A stretch of 64,000 nucleotides of DNA from Azonexaceae bacterium (GTDB lineage: Bacteria; Pseudomonadota; Gammaproteobacteria; Burkholderiales; Rhodocyclaceae), in assembly GCA_013335535.1 (NCBI GenBank), contig JAAXVL010000008.1, positions 1 to 64,000 on the forward strand, given 5' to 3'. The translations under genes were made by a program, and so were the position numbers. The notes beneath the pieces were generated by a model. It worked only from the letters and a program-made list of their open reading frames with translations. It was not told the DNA's origin and ran no database searches. Positions 12,352-21,804 of this stretch are shown here, piece by piece (within the stretch, counting starts at the first letter, position 1; each line of letters begins with the position of its first letter).

Positions 12352-12702
12352 ATGAACACTACTGTACTGGTTTCTTCCCCCCGCCTTGCAACGCGCAAGC
12401 CGATCATGGTCGCCACGCTGCTGGCGACGATCGCCCTTGGTCTCGGCATCGCCTTTCCCGGCTACGCTCTGGACCTGGTCGCCTTCACCGGTATCACCGG
12501 ACCGCTCACTTCGGCGCTGACCCAGATCGCCGCGCTCGGCCCCGGCATCAAGGCCCTGGTCGGCTTCGTCGGTTTTGTGGTCGCGCTCATCTCGCTCTCC
12601 GCGCTACGCAACTTCGGCCCGGTCCTGTTCTATGTCGGACTCGCCATTTTTGCCGCCGTGGGTCTGGTGATCGCCGGCGCGATCATGGGCGCGGTGATCT
12701 GA
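12352..12702 (+). CDS. TraA-like pilin precursor
   Basis: A 116-aa hydrophobic protein. A basic N-terminus and hydrophobic leader end in PGYA (likely signal peptidase site), leaving a ~75-residue mature part with two membrane-spanning segments (GIKALVGFVGFVVALISL and VLFYVGLAIFAAVGLVIAGA). This is the architecture of F-type pilin. The ATG at 12352 has CGGAGG five bases upstream. It lies directly ahead of traL, the position of the pilin gene in F-type operons. Sequence identity to known pilins is not obvious, so the call rests on topology and place. Confidence 0.65.
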   Translation: MNTTVLVSSPRLATRKPIMVATLLATIALGLGIAFPGYALDLVAFTGITGPLTSALTQIAALGPGIKALVGFVGFVVALISLSALRNFGPVLFYVGLAIFAAVGLVIAGAIMGAVI

Positions 12703-12731
12703 AACGCCGGCATCGACCCCAGGAGACCGAT

Positions 12732-13031
12732 ATGCAAGCAGACACCTATATCCCGCGGCGTCTCGATGATCAGTGGAAGATCGGCTTCTGGGATGTCGAT
12801 GTCGCCGCGCCGATCCTGTTCATGTTTTTTGTGGGCTACATGTCTGGCAGCAAGACTTCGTTCGCCGTCTGCATGGCGGCTGGCATCTTCGTCTCGCGCT
12901 GGATATCGCGCATCAAGGCGGACAAGCATCCGGCCTTCGCCATCCACTGGCTGTACTGGCACCTGCCGGCCAGTCCGTTGACCACGATGCGCGCCACGCC
13001 ACCGTCGCACATCCGCCGCATGGTCGGCTGA
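12732..13031 (+). CDS. traL: TraL, inner-membrane component of the F-type pilus assembly
   Basis: A 99-aa membrane protein with the TraL signature: IPRRLDDQWKIGFWDVD at the N-terminus, a hydrophobic pair of segments, then HPAFAIHWLYWHLP and a C-terminal PPSHIRRMVG. TraL is the VirB3 counterpart and works with the ATPase TraC. The start at 12732 follows AGGAG; the frame open to 12297 overlaps the pilin gene and is not used. It is followed by traE 17 bp downstream. Confidence 0.9.
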   Translation: MQADTYIPRRLDDQWKIGFWDVDVAAPILFMFFVGYMSGSKTSFAVCMAAGIFVSRWISRIKADKHPAFAIHWLYWHLPASPLTTMRATPPSHIRRMVG

Positions 13032-13048
13032 GCCAAGGAGAAGAACCC

Positions 13049-13615
13049 ATGGATTTCGAACGACTCAACGGCGACATCAAGGAAATGCGCCGCCGCAACC
13101 GGGGGCTCGGTCTCGCCGTCGGCATCCTGGCTGCCGGCCAGATTCTCGCCCTGGTGGTCATCCTCAACCTGCTCGGCACGGTACGCACCGTCGTCGTGCC
13201 GCCCTCGATCGACAAGACCTTCTGGGTCACCCGCGACAGGGCGAGCAGCGAATACCTCGAGCAGATGGGCAGTTTCATCGCCTGGCTGGTGCTCGACGTG
13301 ACGCCGACCTCGATCGACTGGAAGAAGGAAATTCTCCTCGGCTACGTCGAACCGGAACAGTACGGCCCACTGAAGACCCGCCAGGAAGTCGAAGCCGAAC
13401 GCCTGAAGCGCATCAACGCCGCCACCGTCTTCGCGCCCCAGCAACTGGTTCCCAGCGAAGAAGGCCAGAGCGTCGTCATTCGCGGCCGCCTGCGCACCCT
13501 GGTCAATGGCTTCGAGACGGCCAACGACCTCAAGGCCTATCGGGTCGACTTCAGCTACGCCGGCGCGCGCATGCATCTGAAAAGTTTCAAGGAGGTACCC
13601 AATGTCGGCAACTGA
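13049..13615 (+). CDS. traE: TraE, VirB5/VirB8-class pilus assembly protein
   Basis: A 188-aa bitopic inner-membrane protein. One TM lies near residues 18-42 (GLGLAVGILAAGQILALVVI), followed by a periplasmic domain with VVVPPSIDKTFWV and YLEQMGSFIAWLVLDVTP, which are family blocks. The ATG at 13049 is preceded by AAGGAGAAG. Its last codons overlap the traK start by 14 bases, implying coupling. It belongs to the channel core built around TraB, TraK and TraV. Confidence 0.9.
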   Translation: MDFERLNGDIKEMRRRNRGLGLAVGILAAGQILALVVILNLLGTVRTVVVPPSIDKTFWVTRDRASSEYLEQMGSFIAWLVLDVTPTSIDWKKEILLGYVEPEQYGPLKTRQEVEAERLKRINAATVFAPQQLVPSEEGQSVVIRGRLRTLVNGFETANDLKAYRVDFSYAGARMHLKSFKEVPNVGN

Positions 13616-14477
13616 TACCTGCCAGGCACTATCCCGAGCTGTTCCAATGCCTCGGCGCGGATGGACGATGAGCGCTGTTCAGGTCATTGCCTGTCTCGCC
13701 ACCATGACGGCCCTGCCCGCCCAGGCACTGCAACTCGTCGAGGCCAGCGATGGTGCAGCGGTCGAAGCCATCCTGTCGATCCGCGAACCGACCCGCATCC
13801 GCATCGAAGGGGCATCGATCACCGACGTCTTCGGCAACATTCATTCGAGCCAATGCGGCATGGCGGCAGCGCTTCCCGCCAGCCCGGGCATGACGCCTTC
13901 CGCTGCAGGCTCGTCGCCCGTCAATCCGGCCGGCGAGATTGCCCTGACCTGCGATCGCGACAAGGGCGAAATCTATGTCCGTCCGGTGGGCGATTCCGCC
14001 AAGCCGATCAATCTCTTCGTCGCATCGGCCAACGCCACCTACACGCTGCTGCTGCGCCGTTCGGATACGCCGGCCGACACGATCGTCATCCGCGACAGGA
14101 CGCCGAAGGCATTGAAGCATGCGTCATCGGCTCAGACTCGGGCCGGCCCGTCGCCGAACCAGATACGGGCCATGAAGGCGCTCCTGGTGGCCATGGTTTC
14201 GGATCGGGTACCGCCGGATATCCGGGTCGAAGAGACCCGCGGCACGCTGCCGTTGTGGAACGAGGCGCGGTTTTCCCGGGTGCGCCAGTACGAGGGGCGC
14301 GGTCTGGTCGGCGAGAAATACCTGCTGCAGAACATCAGCGATGCTCCCATGGTGCTAGCCGAACAGGAATTCGACCGCGAACGGGACAGCGTCGTCGGCA
14401 TTGCCATCGAGCACCACAACCTTCGCTCCGGCGAGAGCACCAGCGTCTATGTAATCCGCCGCGGAGAGACGCCATGA
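13602..14477 (+). CDS. traK: TraK, secretin-like outer-membrane core protein
   Basis: A 291-aa secreted protein (signal peptide about 1-43, ending TALPAQA), the VirB9 counterpart that with TraB and TraV forms the envelope-spanning core. A C-terminal domain with WNEARFSRVRQYEGRGLVGE matches the TraK family. An AAGGAGG Shine-Dalgarno lies inside the end of traE, and the gene overlaps traE by 14 bases. Its stop overlaps the traB start (ATGA). The central Pro/Ser-rich stretch (about 85-105) is longer than in F TraK. Confidence 0.88.
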   Translation: MSATDTCQALSRAVPMPRRGWTMSAVQVIACLATMTALPAQALQLVEASDGAAVEAILSIREPTRIRIEGASITDVFGNIHSSQCGMAAALPASPGMTPSAAGSSPVNPAGEIALTCDRDKGEIYVRPVGDSAKPINLFVASANATYTLLLRRSDTPADTIVIRDRTPKALKHASSAQTRAGPSPNQIRAMKALLVAMVSDRVPPDIRVEETRGTLPLWNEARFSRVRQYEGRGLVGEKYLLQNISDAPMVLAEQEFDRERDSVVGIAIEHHNLRSGESTSVYVIRRGETP

Positions 14478-15847
14478 CTACGCCGCGTCAGTGGATGCAG
14501 ACGTGGCGCGGGTTACCGCAGCAATTACTGCAGCGCTTGTCCCCGCGGCAACGCCAGTACGCCATGCTCGGCGCCCTGATGGCTGGCGGCGTCGGGCTGC
14601 TCTGGTCGATTTTCGCATTCACCGCGAGCAAGCCGCCCGCGAGCACCACGCTACCCGCTACCGGGCCGGCCAGTTCGATCACCAACATCGGCGTCATGTC
14701 GCCCGGCGCCCAAGTCAATCCGGTCGATCAGTGGGTCGGCACGGCCGGGCGCAAGCTTGCCCAGTATGAGAACGAACGCGAAGAACAGGGGCGACTGAAC
14801 AAGGATCGCCAGGCTTTCGAAGCGAAAACGATGCAGCGCTTTGCCGAACTGGAACAGCGACTGACGTCGACCCAGCAGGCCGCTGCTACACCTCCGCCAC
14901 CGACGCCAGTCCCGACCATGCCGCCGGCGGCGAGCCTACCCCCCGCGCCTCCTCCGTCCAATGGCTTGTCCACCGGAGCCATGCCGAGCGGCACGCCCAG
15001 CGACCTGCTGGCGCCAAGTCCACTGATGGCGCCAACGTCAGCAATCACCCGGATTACGGTGGCCGAGCGCCCCCTCCTTGCCAACCCCGGCGAGAAAGGC
15101 GAGCGCGCTGCGGGAACTGGATCGCCAGCATCCGCCAAGACCGTATCCACCTTCCTGCCCGTCAGCTTTACCCGTGGCACGCTGCTGGGTGGACTGGATG
15201 CGCCGACCGGCGGTCAATCCCAATCCAATCCGCACCCCGTCCTGATCCGTCTCTCGGACAACTCCTTCCTGCCCAACCGTTTCCGCGCCGAATACCGGGA
15301 GTGCTTCGTGGTGGCCGCCGGCTATGGCGACATCAGTTCCGAGCGCGCCTACCTGCGGACCGAGAGTCTGTCTTGCGTACGGAGCGATGGCGCGACGCTG
15401 GAAGTCAAGATCCAGGGCTCGATCTACGGCGAGGATGGCAAGGTCGGCATGCGCGGGCGGCTCGTCACCAAGCAGGGGCAGATGCTCGCCAACGCCTTGC
15501 TGGCTGGCGTGGTCAGCGGCATCGGTCAGGGCTTGGCCACCTCGTCGACCGAATACAGCACGTCGGCCCTCGGCACGGTCGCCAGTGCCACCGGATCCGA
15601 AGCCTACCGCGCCGGCCTCGGCTCGGGTGTCGGCAAGGCCCTCGACCGGCTGGCCCAGTACTACATCAAGCTCGCCGAGAACACCTTCCCGGTCATCGAA
15701 GTGGATGCCGGCCGCGAGGTCGATGTGGTGATCACCAAGGGCGTGCGCATCGATGTGCCGATGACAACCGGCGAGCCAGCATCCGCCCGCTTCGCCAATT
15801 CCCCTGAAACCCGTTATCTGGAGACCTCGGACGATGGCAACTACTAA
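14474..15847 (+). CDS. traB: TraB, VirB10-class core channel protein
   Basis: A 457-aa inner-membrane-anchored protein that spans the periplasm. An N-terminal cytoplasmic stretch and TM (about 30-50, [19 protein letters not shown]) are followed by a coiled coil (about 92-135) and a Pro-rich segment (140-175). The C-terminal TrbI/VirB10-like domain has blocks including [40 protein letters not shown] and a terminal [14 protein letters not shown]. The start at 14474 overlaps the traK stop; the frame is open upstream within traK but does not code. All expected parts are present. Confidence 0.92.
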   Translation: MTTPRQWMQTWRGLPQQLLQRLSPRQRQYAMLGALMAGGVGLLWSIFAFTASKPPASTTLPATGPASSITNIGVMSPGAQVNPVDQWVGTAGRKLAQYENEREEQGRLNKDRQAFEAKTMQRFAELEQRLTSTQQAAATPPPPTPVPTMPPAASLPPAPPPSNGLSTGAMPSGTPSDLLAPSPLMAPTSAITRITVAERPLLANPGEKGERAAGTGSPASAKTVSTFLPVSFTRGTLLGGLDAPTGGQSQSNPHPVLIRLSDNSFLPNRFRAEYRECFVVAAGYGDISSERAYLRTESLSCVRSDGATLEVKIQGSIYGEDGKVGMRGRLVTKQGQMLANALLAGVVSGIGQGLATSSTEYSTSALGTVASATGSEAYRAGLGSGVGKALDRLAQYYIKLAENTFPVIEVDAGREVDVVITKGVRIDVPMTTGEPASARFANSPETRYLETSDDGNY

Positions 15848-16652
15848 ACCCATGCGCCGGCGAGCAGTCGTTGCCGCCTTAAGCACGATCCTTTTAGGCA
15901 CCTGCTTCGCCGTCAAGGCGGCCACGCCCGACGAAACGCAACTACTGTCTGCCTTGCAAAAAGCCCATCCGGGAACGCAGTTCTCCAGCATCGCCCGCAC
16001 GCCCGTCGCCGGCCTCTACGAGGTCTGGATGAACGGCAACGTGGCCTACGTGCCGGCCAGGCAGCCACGCTACTTTCTCTTCGGGCACCTGTTCGACACT
16101 AAAGCCATGAGCGACCTGACCGGCCCGAAACTGGCGCAGGCCGGCAAGGCAAAGAACTCCGATGAAGCGCCCCAGAAATACCAGCCAACCACAGTAGCCC
16201 CGATCCGCTTCGAACAGTTGCCCCTGAACGATGCGGTCAAGACCGTGCGCGGCGCCGGCCAGCGCCGTGTAGCGGTTTTCAGCGACCCGAACTGCCCTTA
16301 CTGCAAACAGTTGGAAGCGGAACTGGCCAGCCTCGACAACATCACCACCTACACCTTCCTGCTGCCTTTCCTGGGTGAGACCAAACCGATCGCCGTCTGG
16401 TGCGCGGCGGATCGTGCGGCGGCCTGGCGGCGCCTGATGCTCGACGGCGACGACAGCCTGCTCAACACCGGCGCCGCCTGTGACCACCCGATCGGTCGCA
16501 ACCTGGCACTGGCCCGCCAACTCAGCGTGCAGGGCACACCCACCCTGATCTGGGCGGATGGCACCCGTAGCGAAGGGTTCGTCGGGCGAGCCGTGATCGA
16601 AGCGCGGCTCGCAGCAGCCGTTTCGCCAGTTGCACCGGAGAAGCAGCCATGA
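15834..16652 (+). CDS. DsbC/DsbG-type disulfide isomerase of the transfer operon
   Basis: A periplasmic thiol-disulfide isomerase of 272 aa. It has a signal peptide (about 1-29), an N-terminal dimerisation-like region and a thioredoxin fold with active site C154-P-Y-C157 and a cis-Pro loop [11 protein letters not shown]. It overlaps the end of traB by 14 bases. In SXT/R391-type systems a dsbC gene sits in the same stretch. It likely helps fold the Cys-rich TraN, TraU and TraH proteins made downstream. Confidence 0.9.
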   Translation: MATTKPMRRRAVVAALSTILLGTCFAVKAATPDETQLLSALQKAHPGTQFSSIARTPVAGLYEVWMNGNVAYVPARQPRYFLFGHLFDTKAMSDLTGPKLAQAGKAKNSDEAPQKYQPTTVAPIRFEQLPLNDAVKTVRGAGQRRVAVFSDPNCPYCKQLEAELASLDNITTYTFLLPFLGETKPIAVWCAADRAAAWRRLMLDGDDSLLNTGAACDHPIGRNLALARQLSVQGTPTLIWADGTRSEGFVGRAVIEARLAAAVSPVAPEKQP

Positions 16653-17230
16653 AGACGCTGGTCCTGCGAATGGGTACCGTCTGCCTGCTGCTCCCCTTGG
16701 GCGCCTGCATGAACATGTCTGGCCTGGGCGGCGACTCGAAGTACGCCTGCAAGGCTCCCGATGGCGTCGCCTGCGACTCGGTATCCGGCACCTACGCCAA
16801 CGCCCTTCACAACAACCTGCCCAGCCAGCAGGCACAACGCTCCGCTCGCCGACAGAAGGAGGCCCCCGAAGAAAGTTCCTCCCCGGCTGTTGGACGTCCT
16901 GTTCCCTCCGCAACAGCCAACGCTTCCGGAATGGCCGTAACGCGCAGTCCCTTGCGGACCCAGGCCCGCATCCTGCGGCTGTGGATCAAACCCTGGGAAG
17001 ACGCCGACGGCGATCTCTACGATCAGGGTTACGTCTATGTGCAGGTGGACAACGGCCAGTGGCAGATCGACCACGTGCAACGCCAGATCCGCGATCTCTA
17101 TGCGCCACTAAAGCCGCCGCCCAAGCCTGCGACAGAGGCCACTGTCGAACCCGGCACCGGCACACCTTCCCCCCTACCGATGTTGCAACGCCCGCCGCTG
17201 TCCGGGTCCGGCGCCACCCCTGCGCAGTGA
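16649..17230 (+). CDS. traV: TraV, outer-membrane lipoprotein of the core channel
   Basis: A 193-aa lipoprotein (VirB7-like) with lipobox LGA-C20. The family pattern of early cysteines is present ([18 protein letters not shown], then GTYANAL). The C-terminal half carries the block [20 protein letters not shown] shared by TraV proteins of F-type systems. The start overlaps the isomerase stop (ATGA). It supports the TraK ring in the outer membrane. Confidence 0.9.
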   Translation: MKTLVLRMGTVCLLLPLGACMNMSGLGGDSKYACKAPDGVACDSVSGTYANALHNNLPSQQAQRSARRQKEAPEESSSPAVGRPVPSATANASGMAVTRSPLRTQARILRLWIKPWEDADGDLYDQGYVYVQVDNGQWQIDHVQRQIRDLYAPLKPPPKPATEATVEPGTGTPSPLPMLQRPPLSGSGATPAQ

Positions 17231-17237
17231 GGTCAAG

Positions 17238-19805
17238 ATGAACACCGCCCTCCGCGATCCCCACTTCAACGGTCAGCGCGACCACACCCATGCGCCGCGC
17301 TTCCCCTTTGGCGAACCGGCAGACACACCGGCCGAACAGTTCGCCAACTGGCTGCCCTACTCTGGCTATCTCGCCGCCGAGAAGATTTTCGTGAACCGCG
17401 ACAGCATGGGCGTCATGCTCGAATTGATGCCGCAGTCGGGCGCTGACGAGCGGATGGCGGAAGTGCTGATCTCGCTGTACGCCAATTGCCCGCCTGGCAC
17501 CGGCATCCAGTTCCATTTGTTCGCCTCGCCGCAGGTACGCAGCCGGTTGCGCCAGTACGCCAATCTGCGGGTCGAGGATGAGGATCAGGCCGAGCAGGCC
17601 AAACAGTGGGGCCGTCCGGCGCGCAATGGAAACCTGTTTCGCAAACTGGCCCGCCAGCGCGTCGACCACCTGCTGCAGGGGGCACAGAAGTCGCTGACCG
17701 CCGGTTTCCACTACACGATCCGGGATTTCCGGCTGATGCTCAGCGTCGCCTTTCCGGGCGACCCGGAAGACCTCAACAAGCGCGACGAACTGCTCGCCCT
17801 GCGTGACTCGATGTCGTCCAGCCTGCGCTCGGCCTCGCTACCCAATCGCGTTTGCGATGCCGCCGACCTGATCAACTGGTGCGCGCTGTTCACCAATCCC
17901 GACCGCATCTCACAGACCGATGCGCCGGACCTCAATTACGACGACGGCCGCGAACTGCGCGACCAGATCGTGGATTTCGACACCATCCAGGACCCGCATC
18001 CGAGCGGCCTGACCTTGTGGAAGGAAGCCAGTCCCGACGTGCTGGAGGCGCGCTTCTACTCGATCAAGAGTTTCCCGGAACGCTTCGCGCTGTGGCAGAT
18101 GGGGTCGCTGATCGGCGACCTGATGCAGCCGGCCTTGCAGTACAGCGCACCGTTTCTGCTGACCCTCGGCGTCCAGATCCTCGACCCCAACCTCACCAAG
18201 TCGGTGGTCACCGCCAACCATGTGCGGGCAACGCAGAACGCCAAATCGAAGATGGCCGACGTCATGCCGGATGTGAACAAGAAGCTGCAGGACTGGACGG
18301 CGGCGGCCGATGCCATCGACACCGGCGGCAACCTGGTCAGTCTCTACCACCAGCTGGCGATATTCACCGCACCCAACAAGGCGGTCGCCGCCCACGAAGC
18401 CGCCAATGCGATCTGGCGCGGCCGCGGCTTCCAGCTCAATGCCGACGCCTACATGCACCGCCAGGCCTTGCTCGCCAGCCTGCCGATGACGCTGACCGAA
18501 AAATTCCACAAGGACTTGGTCAAAATGCGCCGCGTTACGCGCAAGACGATGGCCAATGCCATCCACATGGCGCCGCTGATTGCCGAGTGGCGCGGCACGC
18601 GCACGCCGGCCCTGGTTTTCGGGGGACGGCGCGGCCAGTTGATGACCCTCGATATCTTCGACAACGATCTGGGCAACTACAACTTCGCCATCATCGGCGC
18701 CCCCGGCTCGGGCAAGTCGGTGCTGATGAACGAAATGGCCTGGTCGTACCGCGCCATCGGCGCCAAGGTCTGGATGCTCGATCTCGGCCGCAGTTTCGAG
18801 AAACTGTGCCGCAAGGCCAAGGGCACCTATATCGAGTTCCGCCCCGACGTGAATATCTGCCTGGACCCGTTCACCCACATCGTCGACATCAACGAAGACA
18901 TCGACATGCTGGTACCCGGCATCGCCAAGATGTGCTCAATGCAGCACACCCTGGAAGAGGTGCAGTACAAGGCCATCTCGGCCATGGTCCTCAAGCTCTG
19001 GCGCGAATACGGTAACGAACTGCGCATCACCGGCCTGCGCGACGCCTTCAAGAGCGGCACCATTGAGGAACTGGGCGTCGTTGGCGACCAGCGCATCAAG
19101 GATCTCGCCATCATGCTCAACCCGTATTCGCGGGGTGGGCAATACGAGCGCTTCTTCGAAGGCCGCAACAACATCGACTTTTCCAATGACTTCATCGTCA
19201 TCGAAAACGAGGAACTGAAACGCCGCCCCGACCTGCACGCGGTGGTCAATATTCTGCTGCTCCATCGGATCACCGGCGAGATGTACCTCACCCGCAACCG
19301 GCGCAAGGTGCTCTTCGTCGACGAGCTGAAACAGCAGTTGGGCGACATCGGCGCCGACGATCCGGTCAAAGCCGCCGTCATCGAGGAAGCCGCCCGGCGC
19401 GCCCGCAAGTACGGCGGCGCGCTCGGCACGGCGACCCAGAGCGCCGACGACTTCTACGGTTCGACCCAGATGGAAGCGGCCTTCAACTGTTCGGACTGGG
19501 TCTTCCTGCTGCGCCAGAAACCGGAGTCCATCGAAATGCTCGACCGCAAGGGGCGTCTGACCATGGACGAACCGAAGAAGCGGCTGTTGAATTCCCTGCG
19601 CACCGAGGCTGGCGTCTTCTCCGAGTTGTACATCTCGTCGCCGGTCGGCGAAGGCGTCGCCCGCAACATCCTCGATCCGGCCACCCACCTGTTGTTCTCC
19701 AACAAGCTGGAAGACAACGCCCCGATCGACGAATTGCGCGCCCAGGGCCTGTCCATCGACGAGGCAATCAGCGAGTTGCTGCGCCATCGGGGGCATACGG
19801 TATGA
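17238..19805 (+). CDS. traC: TraC, VirB4-class pilus assembly ATPase
   Basis: An 855-aa cytoplasmic ATPase that powers pilus assembly. The N-terminal TraC domain begins near residue 30; the Walker A GAPGSGKS lies at about 487-494 and the Walker B VLFVDELK around 690. TATQSADDFYGS and FLLRQKPESIEMLDRKGRL are family blocks near the C-terminus. Length is normal for VirB4/TraC. The stop overlaps the start of trbI (ATGA). This is the most conserved gene of the operon and the best marker for its MPF-F type. Confidence 0.95.
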   Translation: MNTALRDPHFNGQRDHTHAPRFPFGEPADTPAEQFANWLPYSGYLAAEKIFVNRDSMGVMLELMPQSGADERMAEVLISLYANCPPGTGIQFHLFASPQVRSRLRQYANLRVEDEDQAEQAKQWGRPARNGNLFRKLARQRVDHLLQGAQKSLTAGFHYTIRDFRLMLSVAFPGDPEDLNKRDELLALRDSMSSSLRSASLPNRVCDAADLINWCALFTNPDRISQTDAPDLNYDDGRELRDQIVDFDTIQDPHPSGLTLWKEASPDVLEARFYSIKSFPERFALWQMGSLIGDLMQPALQYSAPFLLTLGVQILDPNLTKSVVTANHVRATQNAKSKMADVMPDVNKKLQDWTAAADAIDTGGNLVSLYHQLAIFTAPNKAVAAHEAANAIWRGRGFQLNADAYMHRQALLASLPMTLTEKFHKDLVKMRRVTRKTMANAIHMAPLIAEWRGTRTPALVFGGRRGQLMTLDIFDNDLGNYNFAIIGAPGSGKSVLMNEMAWSYRAIGAKVWMLDLGRSFEKLCRKAKGTYIEFRPDVNICLDPFTHIVDINEDIDMLVPGIAKMCSMQHTLEEVQYKAISAMVLKLWREYGNELRITGLRDAFKSGTIEELGVVGDQRIKDLAIMLNPYSRGGQYERFFEGRNNIDFSNDFIVIENEELKRRPDLHAVVNILLLHRITGEMYLTRNRRKVLFVDELKQQLGDIGADDPVKAAVIEEAARRARKYGGALGTATQSADDFYGSTQMEAAFNCSDWVFLLRQKPESIEMLDRKGRLTMDEPKKRLLNSLRTEAGVFSELYISSPVGEGVARNILDPATHLLFSNKLEDNAPIDELRAQGLSIDEAISELLRHRGHTV

Positions 19806-20170
19806 AACCGAGCACCTCCCAATTATTGCGCCAGGGCTTGCTGACGCTACTCGTGGTGAGTGCCGCCCTGACCGCCTACGACCGTCTCGTCCTGCGCCCC
19901 GCGCTGGTCATCGGCGTGGTCGACGTGGCCGAGGTGTACCGCGCCAAGGAAGCCGATTTTACCCAGATGCTGACCAAGGCCAACTCCGAGGATGAGCGGC
20001 AAAAGGCCCTGTTCATGGCACGTACCTTCGCCCAGCGCCTGCCGCTCGCCCTCGATGAACTGCCGCGCGAATGCGGCTGCCTGGTCGTCCTCAAGTCGGC
20101 TGTGGCCGGAGCGACCCCGAACACCGTCGATCTGACAGCCGCACTGCGCAGAAAGGTGACCGCACCATGA
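19802..20170 (+). CDS. trbI: TrbI-like protein of F-type transfer
   Basis: A 122-aa protein with one N-terminal TM (about 10-28) and a periplasmic domain resembling F TrbI: VVDVAEVYRAKEADFTQML, a helical segment, then CLVVLKSAVAGATPNTVDLT. In F, TrbI affects pilus retraction or length; here the role is inferred from family and place between traC and traW. It overlaps traC upstream and the S26 peptidase downstream by ATGA junctions. Confidence 0.82.
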   Translation: MKPSTSQLLRQGLLTLLVVSAALTAYDRLVLRPALVIGVVDVAEVYRAKEADFTQMLTKANSEDERQKALFMARTFAQRLPLALDELPRECGCLVVLKSAVAGATPNTVDLTAALRRKVTAP

Positions 20171-20763
20171 CCAACGCCCCGCTTCAACCGGCAGCCGCCA
20201 TACCCGCCGTGAGACCTGGCCGTGGGTGGCGAATCCTCGGGTGGATCGGCGACTTCCTGCGCCATGCCCGCCAGCGCTGGTATCTCTACCTGCCGATCAT
20301 CGCCATCTGGAGCTTGGCCTATGTCCGCCTCTTTGTCGATGCGACACCGCGCGTGCCGATTCTTTTCAACTGGACACCGAGCCTGCCCTATCGCGTTGCC
20401 TGGTTGCAGCATGGCCCGCACTCTTTGCAGCGGGGCGACTTCATCGTTTTTTCCTTCGCAGGCGAGGCGCAGCAGCGTTATCCGGGATTGCACGGTCAGC
20501 CCTTCTTCAAAATCGTGCGCGGTTTGCCGGGCGACGCCGTAACCGTCAATGGCCGCCAGGTAGCCGTCAATGGCGAGGACGTCGGGGTGGCCAAGACAAA
20601 GGCCTATGACCGCAGGCCACTAGCGCCGATTGCGCCGACCGTCATCCCGCCTCGCTACTACTACGTGCAGGGCACCAGCCCCGACTCCTTCGATTCGCGC
20701 TACCAGGAAAGTGGCCTGGTCCGGGCGGAGCAGGTGATCGGCGTCGTGATCCCGCTGTTCTGA
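20167..20763 (+). CDS. S26-family signal peptidase (RP4 TraF-like) for pilin or other transfer substrates
   Basis: A 198-aa membrane peptidase. One N-terminal TM (about 38-55) is followed by a periplasmic Ser/Lys protease fold. The nucleophile Ser is in TPSLPYRVAW and the general base Lys in FFKIVRGLPGDAV, with the later block YYYVQGTSPDSFDSRY. The start at 20167 overlaps trbI. Such peptidases process the pilin in RP4 and occur in SXT-type operons; the plasmid F itself lacks one in this place. It may mature the TraA-like pilin of this operon. Confidence 0.87.
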   Translation: MTNAPLQPAAAIPAVRPGRGWRILGWIGDFLRHARQRWYLYLPIIAIWSLAYVRLFVDATPRVPILFNWTPSLPYRVAWLQHGPHSLQRGDFIVFSFAGEAQQRYPGLHGQPFFKIVRGLPGDAVTVNGRQVAVNGEDVGVAKTKAYDRRPLAPIAPTVIPPRYYYVQGTSPDSFDSRYQESGLVRAEQVIGVVIPLF

Positions 20764-20773
20764 GACGCCAGCC

Positions 20774-21172
20774 ATGCCCCGCCCCCTCCTTACCCTCGGC
20801 TTGCTCGGTCTTCTGGCATCTTCCGCCGCCTGGGCCCAGAACCCTCTGGCCGGCGCCCCATTGCCGGGAAAGCAAGTCAGCACGCCGGTGACGCCAAGCG
20901 TTCAGCCCTCTGACAACGTGCCCCTGGCCGACTACCTCGCCCTGCTCCGGCAAATCGCCCCAGCCGCCGAAGCCGGGGCGCGAGATTACCTCGCCGCTTT
21001 CGCGCAGCGCTGCGGCCGCCCCTTGACGGCAGCCGAATTGCGCCGGGCCATGGCTGACGGTGACGGCGATCCCGCCCTGATGGCATTGATCCGCGCCAAC
21101 CACCTGGGCGACACCACCGGGCGCGAACAACTCGCCGGACAAATCCGCTGTCCGGGCAAGGCGGCGCGATGA
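20774..21172 (+). CDS. Secreted hypothetical protein between peptidase and traW
   Basis: A 132-aa protein with a clear signal peptide ending SSAAWAQ (about 1-22). A short mature part has two Cys (FAQRCGRP and GQIRCPG), which could form a disulfide. I do not recognise a family. It overlaps traW by ATGA and is embedded in the operon, so it is translated with it. Unknown accessory envelope protein of transfer. Confidence 0.7.
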   Translation: MPRPLLTLGLLGLLASSAAWAQNPLAGAPLPGKQVSTPVTPSVQPSDNVPLADYLALLRQIAPAAEAGARDYLAAFAQRCGRPLTAAELRRAMADGDGDPALMALIRANHLGDTTGREQLAGQIRCPGKAAR

Positions 21173-21804
21173 AACGCCTCATCGTCGTCCCGTCCCTGCT
21201 CTTCGCGCTGCTGCAGGTCGCACCGGGTGCACATGCTACTGATCTGGGCGTCATCGGGCCGACCTATGAGATCAGCGAACCGCATCTGCTGCACATGATC
21301 GAGCAACGCCTGCGCGACAAGGAACGCAGCGGCGAACTCAAGCGCCTCGAAGACCAGGCCCGGGAACGCGGCATCGCTACGGTGAGAAACCCACCGCCGG
21401 TCACCGGCCTGCACTCGACCGAGACGGCGCGAACCTTCTACTTCGACCCAAGCTTCACTCTTGACCGCAACATCCTCGGCCCCCGGGGCGAGTTGCTGTT
21501 TGCCGCCGGCACCCGCAAGAACCCGCTGGAGGTGGTCTCCCTGTCCCGGCATCTGCTCCTTTTCGATGGGCGCGACGTGCGCCAGGTCAGCCGTGCCCGG
21601 CAGTTGATCGCCTTCTACCAGGGGCGGGTCAAGCCGATCCTGGTCGGCGGCTCCTACCTCGACCTGATGAAGTCATGGCGCATGCCGGTCTATTTCGATC
21701 AGCAGGGTCTGCTCACGCGCCGCCTGGGCATCACTCAGGTGCCGGCCCTGGTCTCGCAGGAAGGGATGCGCCTGCGCATCGACGAACTGGAGGTCGCGCC
21801 ATGA
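21169..21804 (+). CDS. traW: TraW, periplasmic pilus assembly protein
   Basis: A 211-aa secreted protein (signal peptide about 1-23, ending GAHA). TraW family blocks are present: LGVIGPTYEISEPHLLHMIE at the mature N-terminus, RTFYFDPSFTLDRNILGPRG in the middle and MPVYFDQQGLLTRRLGITQV near the end. In F, TraW acts with TrbC and TraU in pilus extension; these genes follow directly here. Start and stop both overlap neighbours. Confidence 0.9.
   Translation: MKRLIVVPSLLFALLQVAPGAHATDLGVIGPTYEISEPHLLHMIEQRLRDKERSGELKRLEDQARERGIATVRNPPPVTGLHSTETARTFYFDPSFTLDRNILGPRGELLFAAGTRKNPLEVVSLSRHLLLFDGRDVRQVSRARQLIAFYQGRVKPILVGGSYLDLMKSWRMPVYFDQQGLLTRRLGITQVPALVSQEGMRLRIDELEVAP

Noticed and set aside
13661-14473. 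Extension of traB to an upstream start within traK
   Set aside because: The extra frame overlaps traK completely; the ATG at 14474 gives the normal TraB N-terminus with its TM.
18936-19796. A 286-aa minus-strand open frame opposite traC
   Set aside because: It is antisense to the Walker B region of traC and shows no domain or start signal.
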